The translations under genes and the position numbers were made by a program. Under the pieces are notes generated by a model that saw nothing but the letters and a program-made list of their open reading frames with translations, did no database searches and was not told the DNA's origin. DNA of 64,000 nt from the NCBI GenBank assembly GCA_016720835.1, contig JADKJW010000009.1:124001-188000 (forward strand). The letters are read 5' to 3'. This document shows, piece after piece, positions 7,351 to 17,628 of the stretch. Within the stretch, counting starts at the first letter, position 1, and every line of letters starts with the position of its first letter. The DNA is from Ignavibacteria bacterium (GTDB lineage Bacteria > Bacteroidota > Ignavibacteria > SZUA-365).

Positions 7351-10300
7351 TGGATGTTCTTGGTGCTCCTGTCCGTCCTGATGCTCGGCGTCCCGGAGGC
7401 GCGTGGGCAGCGGGACGGGAAGGCGTACACCGCAGGGTACCTCGTCGCCGGTCCTGCGCTCAGCGCTGAGGATAATGCCGCGCTGGAGCTGTTTGAACGT
7501 CGCGGAGTCTGGCGACTGAAACCGATTCTGCTCGACACCATGCGCGCCGGATTGCCGAAAGCCGATGTCTACTGGTCACACGTACCGGACTCCGCGGCGC
7601 TGGCACTGTGGGAAAACAATCCACGTCATCTGGATCTGTTGCGCGAGGAATACCTCTCCGGAAAGTCCTTCCTCTTCACCGATCTCGCCGCGCTGTTCCC
7701 GCACCGCATGGGGAGGAACCGGTTACGCCGGAAGTGCAGATGCGGAGATCAAGAGTGACGGGAATTTCGATCGAAAGGGATACCAGGCCTTCCTGAGAAG
7801 GAATGACCTGTTCGAGAGCGATGACGGGGGGCAGTTCGTGTTCAATCCATCTGGCGATTGCGCGGTGCCCGTCGTCGGGTATTTTGCCGACAGATGGCCG
7901 GAGAAGAGCAGTGTGCTCGCGGTCGAAAAATCCCATGTGACCGTGCACAGCAACAACCGTCTCCTGCTGCTCACACAAGCCTCGCCGGAGTCTCCCTTCC
8001 CGCGTCTCGTGAGCGCGGGAGCGTTCGTGAACTTCACAGGGACGAACGGCGATCAGGTGCGTCTGAAGGACATGTTGGAGCGATTGCTGAGTTTCGCTGG
8101 GCACCGATTGTACGAACACGAACCGAGTACCGGTATATGGATCCGGGACGCCACGGCGGCGCGGGAGGTGCCCTTCAGTGCGGTGCCGCTTCCACTGCTC
8201 GATGCAATGACGCATCGTGTCGACGGGGATCCCGACCATGCATCACCCCTGCTGACCTGCGATGACTTTCAATCGGAAGTCCCGCGCTCCAGGCGAGGAA
8301 TTGCGGAAGAACTGTTCTGTGGTACCTCGGGACCGCCGGAACATGGCAGCGGACTCCGGATCGAGAATCGTACCGCCTCATCTGATTTCTTCGATCTCGC
8401 TGGAAGTCGCGTCTTGCTGATGGGCAGGGAGCGTGGTGGTATCGATGAACTCTGGTTTCATCCGATCCGGGGGATACGGAACTACCACGCCGGCATCCTC
8501 TTGCACGGCGCCATACACTGGCTCGACGAATACCCATGCAGCATCACTGTCCGACCTGAGGGGTTCGAACGTCTCTATGACACACCGGCCGGTCTCGTGC
8601 GAGAGCGCCTGACCGTCTCACCCGAGCATCCTACAGCCTGTGCGGAGTATTCGTCTTCTTCCGCCGATTCGCTGCGCGTATTCCTCCGCTTCGAGTCTGA
8701 TTTCCGACTGATGTGGCCCTTCGATGCCGGCGCATTGAGAGAGATGCAGTTCTTCCGTCATGCCCCTTCCGCGACAGTACACGTGCGCAACAGGCCCCAT
8801 GCGAAATGGAAGACGGATAGATTCGTGTCGCCTCGTCCGGACTATTGGGAACCACCGATGGGAAGCGATTACGCCCTGTTGTTCAGCGCAGACCGCAGAG
8901 CGGAGCGGAGCGTGTGCGGAATGTTCGGCGCCATGTCCTGGCGGAACGACGGCATCATCACGGAACCGGATACCGCGAATGTCGTGTCCTATGGGGGCGT
9001 GTATACACTGCGCCAAGGGGGACACGACACGTTGCGTGTCACCGTCACGGCTGGTGAAACAGATATGCTTTCCGGCTGGCTTGCGCTGCCGCCCATTTTG
9101 GAACCGTCACGCATGGTTGACGAGGCCGCGGCGCACGCGAGGCGCTTGCTCGAGACATCTCTCGTCATCGACTCCCCGGACTCCGCCTTCAATGCGCTCA
9201 CCCGCTGGGCATTGGTCGGCACGGAGAGATTTCGGACAAGAACGTACGATGACGGTCCCGCACTCACCGCGGGCATTGGCACGACGGCACGCGGCTGGGA
9301 CGGCGGGCACAGGGTCAGCGGGCGGCCGGGCTACGCGTGGTGGTTCGGGCGCGACGCCGCGTGGGCTTCGCTGGCGGTGAGCGGATACGGCGACTTTCCG
9401 CTCGTGCAGGCGCAGCTCAGGTTCTTCTCGAGACATCAGGATCCTTTCAGCGGAAAAATCCTGCACGAACTCTCCACCAGCGACGTCGTGCATTACGATG
9501 CCGCCGACGCCACTCCGCTGTACATCATCCTCGCCGCGCAGTATCTGCGTGCGAGCCGCGACAGCGCCACCATCCGCGATCTGTGGCCTTCGATCGTGAG
9601 GGCGTACGAATTCATGCAGTCGACCGACACCGACGGCGACGGGTTGATCGAGAACACCGACGTCGGGCACGGCTGGGTGGAAGGAGGCGCACTTGCCGGC
9701 ATGCACACCGAGTTCTATCTCGCCGGTCTGCAGGCCCGCGCCCTGCGCGACATGCAGACCATCTGCAATGCGATGCGGACAAGGCGGAATGCAGACGCGC
9801 GCAAGGCCGAAGCGGTCCTGCAGGACGTCAACAAGGAACTCAGCCACCCGGCGATCGCGAAACTCTTCCACAGCTTCTGGAACGATTCGACGAAATATTT
9901 CCGCCACGGTCTGCGCAAGGACGGCGGCTGGCATGACGAGCCCACGGTTCTCGCCACGGTGCCCGTGCTGTTGCTCGCCGACGATCCCCTGTTCACCGAA
10001 ACCGCGCCCGACCTTGCCGTCGCGCTTCGGCGGCTCGCGGGCAACGAATTCACCGCGGACTGGGGCGCGCGCATCATCAGCGAGAAGTCGCCGCTCTTCA
10101 ATCCGAGCGGCTATCACGAAGGCAGCGTCTGGCCGCTGTTCACGGGCTGGGCCGCCGCGGCCGAGTACGCCACCGGCCGCTCGGTGCAGGCCTTCACGCA
10201 TGTCATGCAGACGGCGCTGATCAAGAATTCCTGGGCGAAGGGCTTTGTCGAGGAAGTCATGAACGGCGCCGTGTACGAGCCGTCCGGCGTCTGCGCGCAT

Positions 10301-11029
10301 CAGTGCTGGTCGGAGACGGCCATCCTGCATCCGCTCATCGAAGGCATGATCGGGTGGAAACCCGACGCGATCATCGGCTCCGACGGCAGACCCCTGTCGC
10401 AGTTGCGTCCACGCTTCCCGATGGAATGGGACACTGCCACGGTGCGCAATCTGCGCGTCGGCAACACGCGAATGGAATTGACGCTCTCCCGCACCGATAC
10501 CGCCACCACATACACCGTTCGCGCCACCGAGCGCGGCGGCGTGGCGATGGAATTCGCGCCCGAGATCCCCGAAGGCGCGCATGTTCTCGGGGTGGAGCTC
10601 AGCGGCTTCGCAGTGGCGGGCGATTTCATCCGCAACCACCGCGGACTGCTCGATCCCCCGCTGCGCTTCACCGGCGACGCCATGATCGTCGTGCGGCACC
10701 GCGGCGGCGCCGCCATGCTTGCGGAGCTTCCCCGCCCCGCGCCGGGCGATTCCTCGCTCGGCTACCGCATTGTGGACGACGTGCGTCCCGCCGCGGCGAA
10801 GAGCGGTTTCGCGTACGCCGTTTCCCTCGAAGGCCGCGCCGGCACGACCCACGAATTCACCCTGCGCACGTTCGGCGAACCCGTTTCCAAAATGAAGGGC
10901 GCGAAAGCCTTCACGCAGAGCGGCAACAGATGCACCTTCTCCGTGTCCTTCCCGAAGTCCCGGGAGCGATATTCGGAGGCAGTGGTCTTGTTCTCGATTG
11001 GTGCGAAACGAAATATCGGGGTACGGTGA
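7345..11029 (+). pseudogene. Amylo-alpha-1,6-glucosidase-like (six-hairpin) secreted glycosidase, frameshifted
   Basis: The start at 7345 gives a signal peptide (MKWMFLVLLSVLMLGVPEAR). The frame then breaks at a GGGG run (7710-7713). Removing one G joins LFPHRMG to GTGYAGSADAE and restores one protein of about 1,227 residues to the stop at 11029. The C-terminal half is a catalytic alpha/alpha-barrel of the glycogen-debranching/GH15-like type: GYAWWFGRDAAW, HYDAADATPLYIILAAQYLR, DTDGDGLIENTD, NPSGYHEGSVWPLFTGW. By family it hydrolyses alpha-glucosidic or related glycosidic bonds in the periplasm or outside the cell. The first part (to about residue 600) is a beta-rich region I do not recognise. 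A downstream ATG/TTG restart would lose the signal peptide. Either a sequencing indel or a real inactivating insertion; the intact length of both halves favours a recent event or an error. Confidence 0.8.
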
Positions 11030-11098
11030 CAGGGGTAAGGTGACCGGGGTAAGGTGAAGGTGAAGGAGAAGGTGAAGGAGAAGGTGAAGGTGACAGGG
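11027..11098 (+). repeat. Short-period tandem tract starting at the glycosidase stop codon
   Basis: Units of GGTGACAGGGGTAA and GGTGAAGGAGAA repeat from the TGA stop of the glycosidase gene onwards; the stop codon itself is the first TGA of the tract. Confidence 0.85.
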
Positions 11099-11416
11099 CT
11101 GAACGAGTGTGAAAGGCAACGGTCATCCTGAGCGACCCGTCCGACGAAGCCGAGCGAAGCGAGGCGTAGTCGGAAGCGAAGGATCTGAACGTTCAGGATT
11201 CGAGTATCGTTCGGAAAATATTTCATGAGCAGCGCAGCAGCCTGCCCTGAGCGAAGCCGAAGGGAAGCATCTGCTTGCCCACCCTGCACGCGTCTCAGCG
11301 AATCAGTAGCCGATTTCGCCACGAAGGGTGTTCTTGCTTCATGATGACACTTGCTGGAATCCGCTGATTGGAATATCTTCATCCTGATCCACCAGCCCTT
11401 ACACATTTACAACGGT
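11030..11416. other. 387-base intergenic region made mostly of repeats
   Basis: It holds the GGTGA tandem tract, then a TCATCCTGAGCG...AGCGAAGGATCT element split by about 40 bases (11123-11186), a partial copy of the same element (11246-11274), and about 140 bases with no recognisable feature before the oxidoreductase start. No coding signal was seen. Confidence 0.7.
11123..11186. repeat. Dispersed TCATCCTGAGCG...AAGCGAAGGATC element, with internal insertion
   Basis: The two half sites (TCATCCTGAGCGA and AGCGAAGGATCT) flank about 40 bases of GCGAAGC-rich sequence. A compact copy in the opposite orientation lies at 17629-17654, and partial copies at 11246-11274 and 13108-13118. The half sites are imperfect inverted repeats, as in REP-type elements. 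Confidence 0.7.
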
Positions 11417-12511
11417 ATGACGTTGCCGACCCCGCTTCCCGAGCCACCCGCGTTTGAAATCGGCCTGTATTCCTTCGCGGAACTGCTTCCCGATCCGGTG
11501 ACGGGCGCGCGCATCAGTCCCGCCGAACGCCTGCGCAATCTCCTCGAGACCATCGAGCTCGCCGACCAGGTGGGACTTGACGTGTTCGCCATCGGCGAGC
11601 ATCACCGGCCGGACTTCCTGGCGTCCGCTCCCGCCGTCATTCTCGCGGCGGCCGCGGCGCGCACGACGCGCATCCGTCTGAGCAGCGCCGTGACGGTACT
11701 GAGTTCCGACGATCCGGTGCGGGTGTTCCAGGAGTATGCGACGCTCGACCTCCTCTCGCGGGGCCGGGCCGAAATCATGGCGGGACGCGGCTCCTTCATC
11801 GAATCCTTCCCGCTGTTCGGCTACGACCTCAAGGACTACGACGAACTCTTCGCGGAGAAACTCGAACTGCTCCTCGCGCTGCGCAGGTCCGAGCAGGTGA
11901 CCTGGTCGGGCAGGCACCGCCCCGCGATCGACGATCTCGGCGTGTATCCGCGACCGTTCCAGGCGGAACTGCCCGTGTGGATCGCCGTCGGCGGCACGCC
12001 CGCCTCCGTGGCGCGCGCGGGAACGCTCGGTCTCCCGCTCGCCATCGCCATCATCGGCGGCCTGCCGGAACGCTTTGCTCCTCTCGCGGATTTGTACCGG
12101 CGCTCCGCCGCGCAAGCCGGACACGATGCATCGACGCTCGCGGTGAGCATCAATTCGCACGGCTTCATTGCCGATGATGCGCGGACGGCGGCGGACGACT
12201 ACTTCCCCGCCATTTTTGCGGTGATGACGAATATCGGAAGGGAGCGCGGCTGGCCAGGAATGACACGCGAGCAGTTCGACTTCTCGCGGTCGCTGCGCGG
12301 TTCGGATTACGTCGGATCACCCGACGAGATCATCGAGAAGGCGCTCTTTCAACATGAGCTCTTCGGACACCAGCGTCTGCTGTTGCAACTGGGCGTCGGG
12401 TCGATTCCGCACGCGAAGATGCTGCGGGCGGTCGAGCTTCTGGGCACCCGCGTGGCACCGGTCCTGCGGGAGGAAATCAGCACACGGTCGGCTCGGGCTC
12501 CTCGCTCCTGA
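11417..12511 (+). CDS. LLM-class (bacterial luciferase-like) FMN-dependent oxidoreductase
   Basis: 364 residues from the first ATG that keeps the fold intact ([19 protein letters not shown]). Family features: [15 protein letters not shown] after the first helix, [39 protein letters not shown], and [20 protein letters not shown] near the C-terminus. This layout matches the group of single-component luciferase-like monooxygenases that oxidise small organic substrates with reduced flavin; the substrate is unknown. It is cytoplasmic with no signal peptide, and no obvious ribosome binding site precedes the start. The downstream small gene is 56 bases away and may be cotranscribed. Confidence 0.9.
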   Translation: MTLPTPLPEPPAFEIGLYSFAELLPDPVTGARISPAERLRNLLETIELADQVGLDVFAIGEHHRPDFLASAPAVILAAAAARTTRIRLSSAVTVLSSDDPVRVFQEYATLDLLSRGRAEIMAGRGSFIESFPLFGYDLKDYDELFAEKLELLLALRRSEQVTWSGRHRPAIDDLGVYPRPFQAELPVWIAVGGTPASVARAGTLGLPLAIAIIGGLPERFAPLADLYRRSAAQAGHDASTLAVSINSHGFIADDARTAADDYFPAIFAVMTNIGRERGWPGMTREQFDFSRSLRGSDYVGSPDEIIEKALFQHELFGHQRLLLQLGVGSIPHAKMLRAVELLGTRVAPVLREEISTRSARAPRS

Positions 12512-12567
12512 CCCGATGTCTTCACGCAACGTCTCCATCACTTTGCATCCCAGCACGCGCATCCATC

Positions 12568-12942
12568 ATGTCCAGCACCATCACCTACAATCCCGCATTG
12601 AAAATCATTGAGACCGTGTACAGAATCGAGCACGGTCCCCAGGAGTTGTTCGAGGTTGCCGCGGCGACGCTCAGTCTGGCGAGAAAGAACCAATGCAGGC
12701 GGTTCTACGGCGATTGTTCGGAGTTGCTCCTGGGAAACAGCATGACGGATATCAAGAATCTGGTGACGTTCATCAAGGCCACAGGTGTGGACTATAATGA
12801 CAAGGAAGCGCTGTGCATTCCGACAGCGCCCGAAGCCGCGCAGTATTTCGTGTACTTTGAAGAACTCTGCCTCCAGCAAGGATTCCGCGTCAAGGTCTTT
12901 CCGTCCCGCGACGAAGCCGTCGCCTGGTTGCTGGAGGACTGA
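12568..12942 (+). CDS. Small SpoIIAA-like (STAS/Sec14-type) protein
   Basis: 124 residues, soluble. The alternating pattern (KIIETVYRIEHGPQELFEVA, FYGDCSELLLGNSMTD, and the end FPSRDEAVAWLLED) resembles the SpoIIAA-like family, whose members typically end in a DEAxAWL helix. That family adopts a STAS/Sec14-like fold but its role is poorly known. It lacks the DSSG phosphorylation motif of true anti-sigma antagonists, so it should not be assumed to act in partner switching. Moderate certainty about the fold, none about the role. Confidence 0.65.
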   Translation: MSSTITYNPALKIIETVYRIEHGPQELFEVAAATLSLARKNQCRRFYGDCSELLLGNSMTDIKNLVTFIKATGVDYNDKEALCIPTAPEAAQYFVYFEELCLQQGFRVKVFPSRDEAVAWLLED

Positions 12943-12976
12943 TCCGGCTTTCCCGCGAATGGAACACCGCTCCGCG

Positions 12977-13108
12977 TCACCGCGTCAGTTCTCTTCCTTG
13001 TGCCTCTTCCCAGTACGCACGAGGGGATATGATGCGCGTGTCGTGGATACTCCCAAGGCGCAACAGTTCCTTGTCCCCCGTGACGAGGCGCAGCGCAAGC
13101 CTGGAAGG
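12977..13108 (-). pseudogene. C-terminal remnant of a PIN-domain toxin (VapC-like)
   Basis: In one frame on the minus strand, 43 codons before a TGA read LALRLVTGDKELLRLGS followed by IHDTRIISPRAYWEEAQG. This matches the last third of COG1569-type PIN toxins (LVTGDKxLL, then a strand and SPxxF/YW helix). An in-frame stop at 13109-13111 precedes it and the acidic N-terminal PIN residues are absent, so the gene has lost its front two thirds. It lies 38 bases downstream of an intact CopG-type antitoxin gene, where the toxin of such a pair would be expected. Confidence 0.7.
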
Positions 13109-13146
13109 TCATCCTGATCTGAGGAACTGATGCACTCCACGGGAAG

Positions 13147-13329
13147 TCAGGTGATGTCGCCACGGCGGCGAGGATTGTCGCGCGAGATATCGAAGCGCTG
13201 CACGCGCAATTGCCGCCGTAGCGCTTCCCTCGCAATTTCGCTGCGATTGATTCCGGATGAACGGCTGGCTTTCGAGAGCAGGTCGCTCAGGTCCTTGTCG
13301 AGCCTGATGGTCAGTGTTCTTGTCTTCAT
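13147..13329 (-). CDS. Ribbon-helix-helix (CopG/Arc-type) antitoxin, now without an intact toxin
   Basis: 60 residues. The opening MKTRTLTIRLDKDLSDLLSK is a classic RHH strand, followed by two helices with GINRSEIAREALRRQL. Such proteins dimerise, bind operator DNA through the strand and neutralise a PIN toxin through a C-terminal tail (QRFDISRDNPRRRGDIT). A longer in-frame start upstream exists, but the RHH domain begins exactly at this ATG. The partner toxin downstream is only a remnant, so this is probably an orphan antitoxin or DNA-binding relic. Confidence 0.8.
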   Translation of the reverse strand: MKTRTLTIRLDKDLSDLLSKASRSSGINRSEIAREALRRQLRVQRFDISRDNPRRRGDIT

Positions 13330-13518
13330 GTCGTACAATGTAAGACACGATGCGAAATGAGTCAAGCGCCTAGTTTCATGCGCCGAAGCTCCTCTCCGCG
13401 TGCCGTCCCCTCCTGAACGCAGGGAATGACCGCAGAGGCGCAGAGAGAGGACGCAGAGAACAAGTTCTTTCGCCGTTCGATTGCAGAGATTGGTGAAATC
13501 CCGCAACACGTGCACTGC

Positions 13519-16500
13519 TCAGAACGTCACCTTCACTGTCACCACCTTGTGCTTCGGCACGCGTACGCGAACGCTGTTGCCGGTTCTTGCGAGCGGCGTT
13601 CCGTCGGCTTCGAGCACGGAGGACAACACCGCGGATTTCGGGGCCTTCACGAAACGGATGTCCGCCTCCGATTCCACCCCGTGCGCGTCGTAGAGCTGCA
13701 GCACGAGGGCGTCGCCGTCCTCGGCCTTCTTGACGGACGCGAGGACGATGTTGTCCGGCGACACCGTAACGAAGGGCTGTGACGCGGGCAGTTCCCCCGT
13801 GTGCGCGGTGGTGAACACGGGCAGCAGTGGTGTGTTGAATTCGTAGCCGCGGCGCACGGTGCCGGCGCTTTTCCAGTCGCCCGCATGCGGATAGAGGGCG
13901 TAGTCGATCTCGTGTTTGCCGCGGTCGGCCGTCGGATCGGGCCACACCGGCGCGCGGAGCAGCGAGAGGCGCAGCACGCCGGCGCGGGCGTCGTGCCCGT
14001 ACTTCGCGGAGTTCAGGAGGCTCACGCCGTACCTGGCGTCGGACATGTCGGCCCAGCGCAGCGCGGGCACCTCCGTCTTCGCCTTCTCGAGCGGAGTCCC
14101 GGGAAGCGCCGCGCGGCGTATCGATCCGAAGGGAATCTCGAATGTCACGATCTCGCTCTTCACGGCGAGCGGAAAGGCCGCCTTGAGCATGATCTTCTCC
14201 TCCCACCAGTCCGCCGCGAGATGGAAATCCATGCGGTCGATGCCGTTGTACAAGATCACGTCCTGATCGAAGAACGAGGAAGGGAAGTACTCCGTGGGAT
14301 ACTCCTTCGTCGTGCCGGGACGCAGGAAATCGTGCTTCAGCCGCAGCACGGTGCGCACGGGTCCCGTCTCCACGACCTCGCAGCCGCGGTACTTCAGCGG
14401 GTAGGTGACGCCCGTCCAGCCGATGTTCCAGGCCGACCACGCCTTCGGCACGTCCTCGAGCAGCTGCAGTTCGTTGCCCGGTCCGGCCAGCACTTCCCTG
14501 TCGGCGCGAAGATCCCTGATGGACGACAGCCAGCCACTCGCGGTATCCACCCGCACGCGGAAGGCGCCGCTCTCGAGTGTTCCATTGCGAAACAGCGCCG
14601 CAGGCGTCTGCACCGCGCTCTTGCCGACAATGGCGGGCGCGAGCGCGTAGGTGGCGTAGCCGATGGACGGCACGTCGCGCGCGATGAAGAGCAGCTCGCG
14701 GCGGGAACGGTCGATGCGGACGGCCTGCGACGGCACGTCGGCACCATCGGAGTTCCGGATCTCGTACTCCGCATCGTCCCACGCGGGCAGCGGCACGCGG
14801 ACCAGATCTGTGCGCGTCCACGCCAGCGGATTGAACACGACGAGCGGCCTGCCGTTCTTCACCGATGAGGTGTTGACCCGCGAGGCGATGGCATCCAGCG
14901 ACCGGTCGAGCGCGTGCCCTGCGAGCAGCGCGGCATCGCGGTACGTCTCCGCGGCGTCGATGTACACTTCGCGGATGCTCGATCCCGGAAGGATGTCGTG
15001 GAACTGGTTGAGCATCACGCCCTCCCAGGCGTCGCGCAGATCCTGCGAAGGGTACGCCGCACCGAAGAGGGATGCGACGCTCGCGAATTTCTCCGCGTTG
15101 CCGAGCAGCGTTTCGTGCCTGCGGTTGCCCTCCTTCACCTTCGCCTGCGTGGTAAATGTGCCCTGATGGTACTCGAGGTACAGTTCGTCGGTCCAGACAG
15201 GAATCTTCGAGAGATCCTGCTTCTTCACCCAGTCGAGGTACTGCTTCGTCGTGCCGTACTCGATGGAGGGATACACGTCGAGCTTCTTGAGTTTCTCGAT
15301 GCGGTCGATCATCTCGAGCGAGGGCCCGCCGCCGTGATCGCCCACGCCGAAGAGCACGATGAGCTTCTCGAAACCCGTGTTGGCCTCGTACTGGCGCAGC
15401 CAGTCGACGAGCTGGAAGGGGTTGTCCACCGTGTTGACGTAGTCGAAGGGAAACACGCTGAGGATGCGCGAGCCGTCGGCCGCCTCCCACCAGAACACGC
15501 GGTGCGGAAACACGTTGACCTCGTTCCATCCGATTTTCTGCGTGATGAAGGCGTCGATACCGGCGTCCTTGTAGAACTGCGGCATGTTGCCGTTGTAGCC
15601 GAAGGAGTCGGGGTTCCAGCCGATGCCGACGTCCACGCCGAACTTCTCGCGGAAGTAGCGCTTGCCATAGAGCAGGTGCCGCATCCACGACTCGCCCGAG
15701 GGCAGGTTGCAGTCGGGCTCCACCCACATGCCGCCCGTGATCTCCCAGCGTCCGGTCTTCACCGCGTCCTGCACGCCCGCGAACACGGCCGGGAAGCGCT
15801 GCTCCATCCACTTGTAGTAGAGCGCCGAACTCTGCGTGTACGTGAAATCCGGCCGCGCGCGCATCATGTTGAACACCGAGGAGAAGGTGTTCTTGCACAC
15901 CTCCACCGTCTCCTCCTTGCGCCACAGCCACGCGGCGTCGATGTGCGCGTTGGCGATGAAGAAGAGCGAGAAACGCTTTGCGTATGCGCCGACGGGCGTG
16001 AGCAGCGCGCGCGCGGCATCGACGGAGGCCTGGAAGCGCGGCAGGTCGCGCGCGTCCATCGCAGCAAAGTCGATCGCGGCCGCGGCCTTCTCGAGCTGCG
16101 CGCGCATGGCGAGCTTCTCGTCGCGGGAGATGCGCGAGCGGTCGATGCCCGGGTCCACCTTTACGCGGGCGTTGCTCTGATACGTGTCGAAGCCCGTCAG
16201 CTTCGCGCCGATGCGCAGACTCAGCGCGACGTTGGAGAGCAGCTCGGTCAACTCCTTCGACTGATCGAAGACCAGCTGCGCGCGCAGCAGGCGCATCGGG
16301 CCGCCCGTGTTGTGCGCGCGTATCGCGAGCGAGAAATGCTGCCCCGGCGTCGCCTGCTCCGTGAGGACGAAATCGCCGTCCCACGGAAAGCGGCCCCTGT
16401 TCGCGCCGTCCACGTACAGGAAGCCGAAGTCGTCCACCGTCAGCAGCAGGCGCACCCTGCCCGCGACCGTCCGGCCGAGCGCGCTCTGCGGCAGCGTCAC

Positions 16501-16737
16501 CTCGGCACGCATCCAGCACGAGTCGATCATCATCAGCCGCTGATCGTAGGCCAGGGGTTTCCACGCTGCATCATCGAAGCCTGCTTTGGCGGGATCGACG
16601 GAGAAGTCCGTCGAATACGTCCACCCCTGCACGGTGATGCCGCGCAGTGAATCGAGTTGCGTCGCGGTCTGATCGATGGGAGTCTGCGCGTGCACTCCCA
16701 CCGACAGGAGGACAAGAAGGACAAAGAGGTGCTTCAT
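13519..16737 (-). CDS. Glycoside hydrolase family 38 alpha-mannosidase, secreted
   Basis: 1,072 residues with a signal peptide (MKHLFVLLVLLSVGVHAQ). The GH38 catalytic domain contains the zinc-binding HIDAAW (about residue 264) and the nucleophile aspartate in NPDSFGYNGNMPQF (about residue 375). The helical middle domain and C-terminal beta domains of GH38 follow (VFNPLAWTRTDLVRVPLP, PTEYFPSSFFDQDV). The N-terminal 230 residues form a beta-sandwich extension (WDGDFVLTEQATPGQHFSLA). By family it removes alpha-mannose from glycans outside the cytoplasm. It lies 65 bases downstream of a toxin-antitoxin pair on the same strand and 1 kb from an RbsBAC-type sugar importer, which may take up a released sugar (inference). 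Confidence 0.93.
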   Translation of the reverse strand: MKHLFVLLVLLSVGVHAQTPIDQTATQLDSLRGITVQGWTYSTDFSVDPAKAGFDDAAWKPLAYDQRLMMIDSCWMRAEVTLPQSALGRTVAGRVRLLLTVDDFGFLYVDGANRGRFPWDGDFVLTEQATPGQHFSLAIRAHNTGGPMRLLRAQLVFDQSKELTELLSNVALSLRIGAKLTGFDTYQSNARVKVDPGIDRSRISRDEKLAMRAQLEKAAAAIDFAAMDARDLPRFQASVDAARALLTPVGAYAKRFSLFFIANAHIDAAWLWRKEETVEVCKNTFSSVFNMMRARPDFTYTQSSALYYKWMEQRFPAVFAGVQDAVKTGRWEITGGMWVEPDCNLPSGESWMRHLLYGKRYFREKFGVDVGIGWNPDSFGYNGNMPQFYKDAGIDAFITQKIGWNEVNVFPHRVFWWEAADGSRILSVFPFDYVNTVDNPFQLVDWLRQYEANTGFEKLIVLFGVGDHGGGPSLEMIDRIEKLKKLDVYPSIEYGTTKQYLDWVKKQDLSKIPVWTDELYLEYHQGTFTTQAKVKEGNRRHETLLGNAEKFASVASLFGAAYPSQDLRDAWEGVMLNQFHDILPGSSIREVYIDAAETYRDAALLAGHALDRSLDAIASRVNTSSVKNGRPLVVFNPLAWTRTDLVRVPLPAWDDAEYEIRNSDGADVPSQAVRIDRSRRELLFIARDVPSIGYATYALAPAIVGKSAVQTPAALFRNGTLESGAFRVRVDTASGWLSSIRDLRADREVLAGPGNELQLLEDVPKAWSAWNIGWTGVTYPLKYRGCEVVETGPVRTVLRLKHDFLRPGTTKEYPTEYFPSSFFDQDVILYNGIDRMDFHLAADWWEEKIMLKAAFPLAVKSEIVTFEIPFGSIRRAALPGTPLEKAKTEVPALRWADMSDARYGVSLLNSAKYGHDARAGVLRLSLLRAPVWPDPTADRGKHEIDYALYPHAGDWKSAGTVRRGYEFNTPLLPVFTTAHTGELPASQPFVTVSPDNIVLASVKKAEDGDALVLQLYDAHGVESEADIRFVKAPKSAVLSSVLEADGTPLARTGNSVRVRVPKHKVVTVKVTF

Positions 16738-16802
16738 AATCTGCTTTCCCGGATATTTCGTGAGAACAGTTTCTGCTTGGGAATTGAAAATGATTGATGT
16801 TT

Positions 16803-17219
16803 TCACTGAGGCATATTTGCACGATACGCGGCCACGAATTGCGCCGGGGTAACGACGCGAACACCGCCGCACAAGGCCTTCGGGTAATGGCGCCGGTTCC
16901 CGGTGATCAGATATTCGGCGCCCCCGGAGAGCGCCAGTTCCAGGAAGGGCTGGTCATCGGGATCAGGAAGCGCTGCGGGGAGCGGCGCCGCCGCGACCGT
17001 CTGCCCGACGTGCGCGATATACTCCAACAACGACGCGACCATGTCCTGATCGAACGCGAATCGAGGTCGGGCGAGCACCTCCGCGTATTCCGACAGCACT
17101 CGCGCATCCAAACAGAGCGTGAGCGCGCCCGCGGACAGCATGCGCACGATCTCTCCAGGCGGACCGAAGGGCGACAGCAGCCCGGAGACGAGTACGTTCG
17201 TATCGAGAACGACCTTCAC
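16803..17219 (-). CDS. PIN-family toxin of a type II toxin-antitoxin pair
   Basis: 138 residues. MKVVLDTNVLVSGLLSPFGP carries the first acidic residue (Asp6) of the PIN active site. LSEYAEVLARPRF follows, then LPDPDDQPFLELALSGGAEY with the central acidic cluster, and LITGNRRHYP. This is the COG1569 'putative toxin, PIN family' layout, expected to act as an endoribonuclease. The ATG overlaps the antitoxin stop by four bases, so the pair is coupled. All acidic positions appear intact, unlike the remnant at 12977-13108. Confidence 0.88.
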   Translation of the reverse strand: MKVVLDTNVLVSGLLSPFGPPGEIVRMLSAGALTLCLDARVLSEYAEVLARPRFAFDQDMVASLLEYIAHVGQTVAAAPLPAALPDPDDQPFLELALSGGAEYLITGNRRHYPKALCGGVRVVTPAQFVAAYRANMPQ

Positions 17220-17503
17220 CGCGAACGCTTTTTGCGTACGGAGGCGATTTCAGAGGCGATCTCCAGCTTCGAGAGCTTGTCCGTACCTTGTGTCACCGAC
17301 TGACGCTGCATTGCGGCAACAGCCTCGATCGCCCGCACCTGTCGGAACGCGGCGAGCGCTTCCTCCAGATTCGATTCATTCACCGCGGCGAGAATGGCGA
17401 CTGGCCGGCCGTTGCTCGTGATGACCATCTCGCGCTCGACGGGCAGATCCTGCCAGATCTCTCCGGACTTCCCTCGCAGGTCGCGCACACTGATGAATTT
17501 CAT
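17216..17503 (-). CDS. Phd/YefM-type antitoxin
   Basis: 95 residues. The N-terminal half (MKFISVRDLRGKSGEIWQDL, then MVITSNGRPVAIL) is the Phd/YefM DNA-binding fold; the charged C-terminal half (ASEIASVRKKRSR) would wrap the toxin. The start at 17503 gives the canonical N-terminus. It is the first gene of the pair and would repress its own promoter in the 260-base gap upstream. Confidence 0.88.
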   Translation of the reverse strand: MKFISVRDLRGKSGEIWQDLPVEREMVITSNGRPVAILAAVNESNLEEALAAFRQVRAIEAVAAMQRQSVTQGTDKLSKLEIASEIASVRKKRSR

Positions 17504-17628
17504 GGCCTTCTCCTTTCGTGGACCATAATGTGCACACAACTGTCACTCAATGTCAAGCACGAATACGCTCTCCGAGTGTCATTCCTGCCCCTGTACACCC
17601 GATACACTCGCTCGCGAGCCTTTCATTG

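Noticed and set aside
12568..12942. The small SpoIIAA-like protein as part of the partner-switching system
   Set aside because: It lacks the DSSG serine motif and lies 41 kb from the module.
13801..14868. A 355-codon plus-strand open frame inside the GH38 gene
   Set aside because: Antisense shadow of a GC-rich gene; no start signal or domain.
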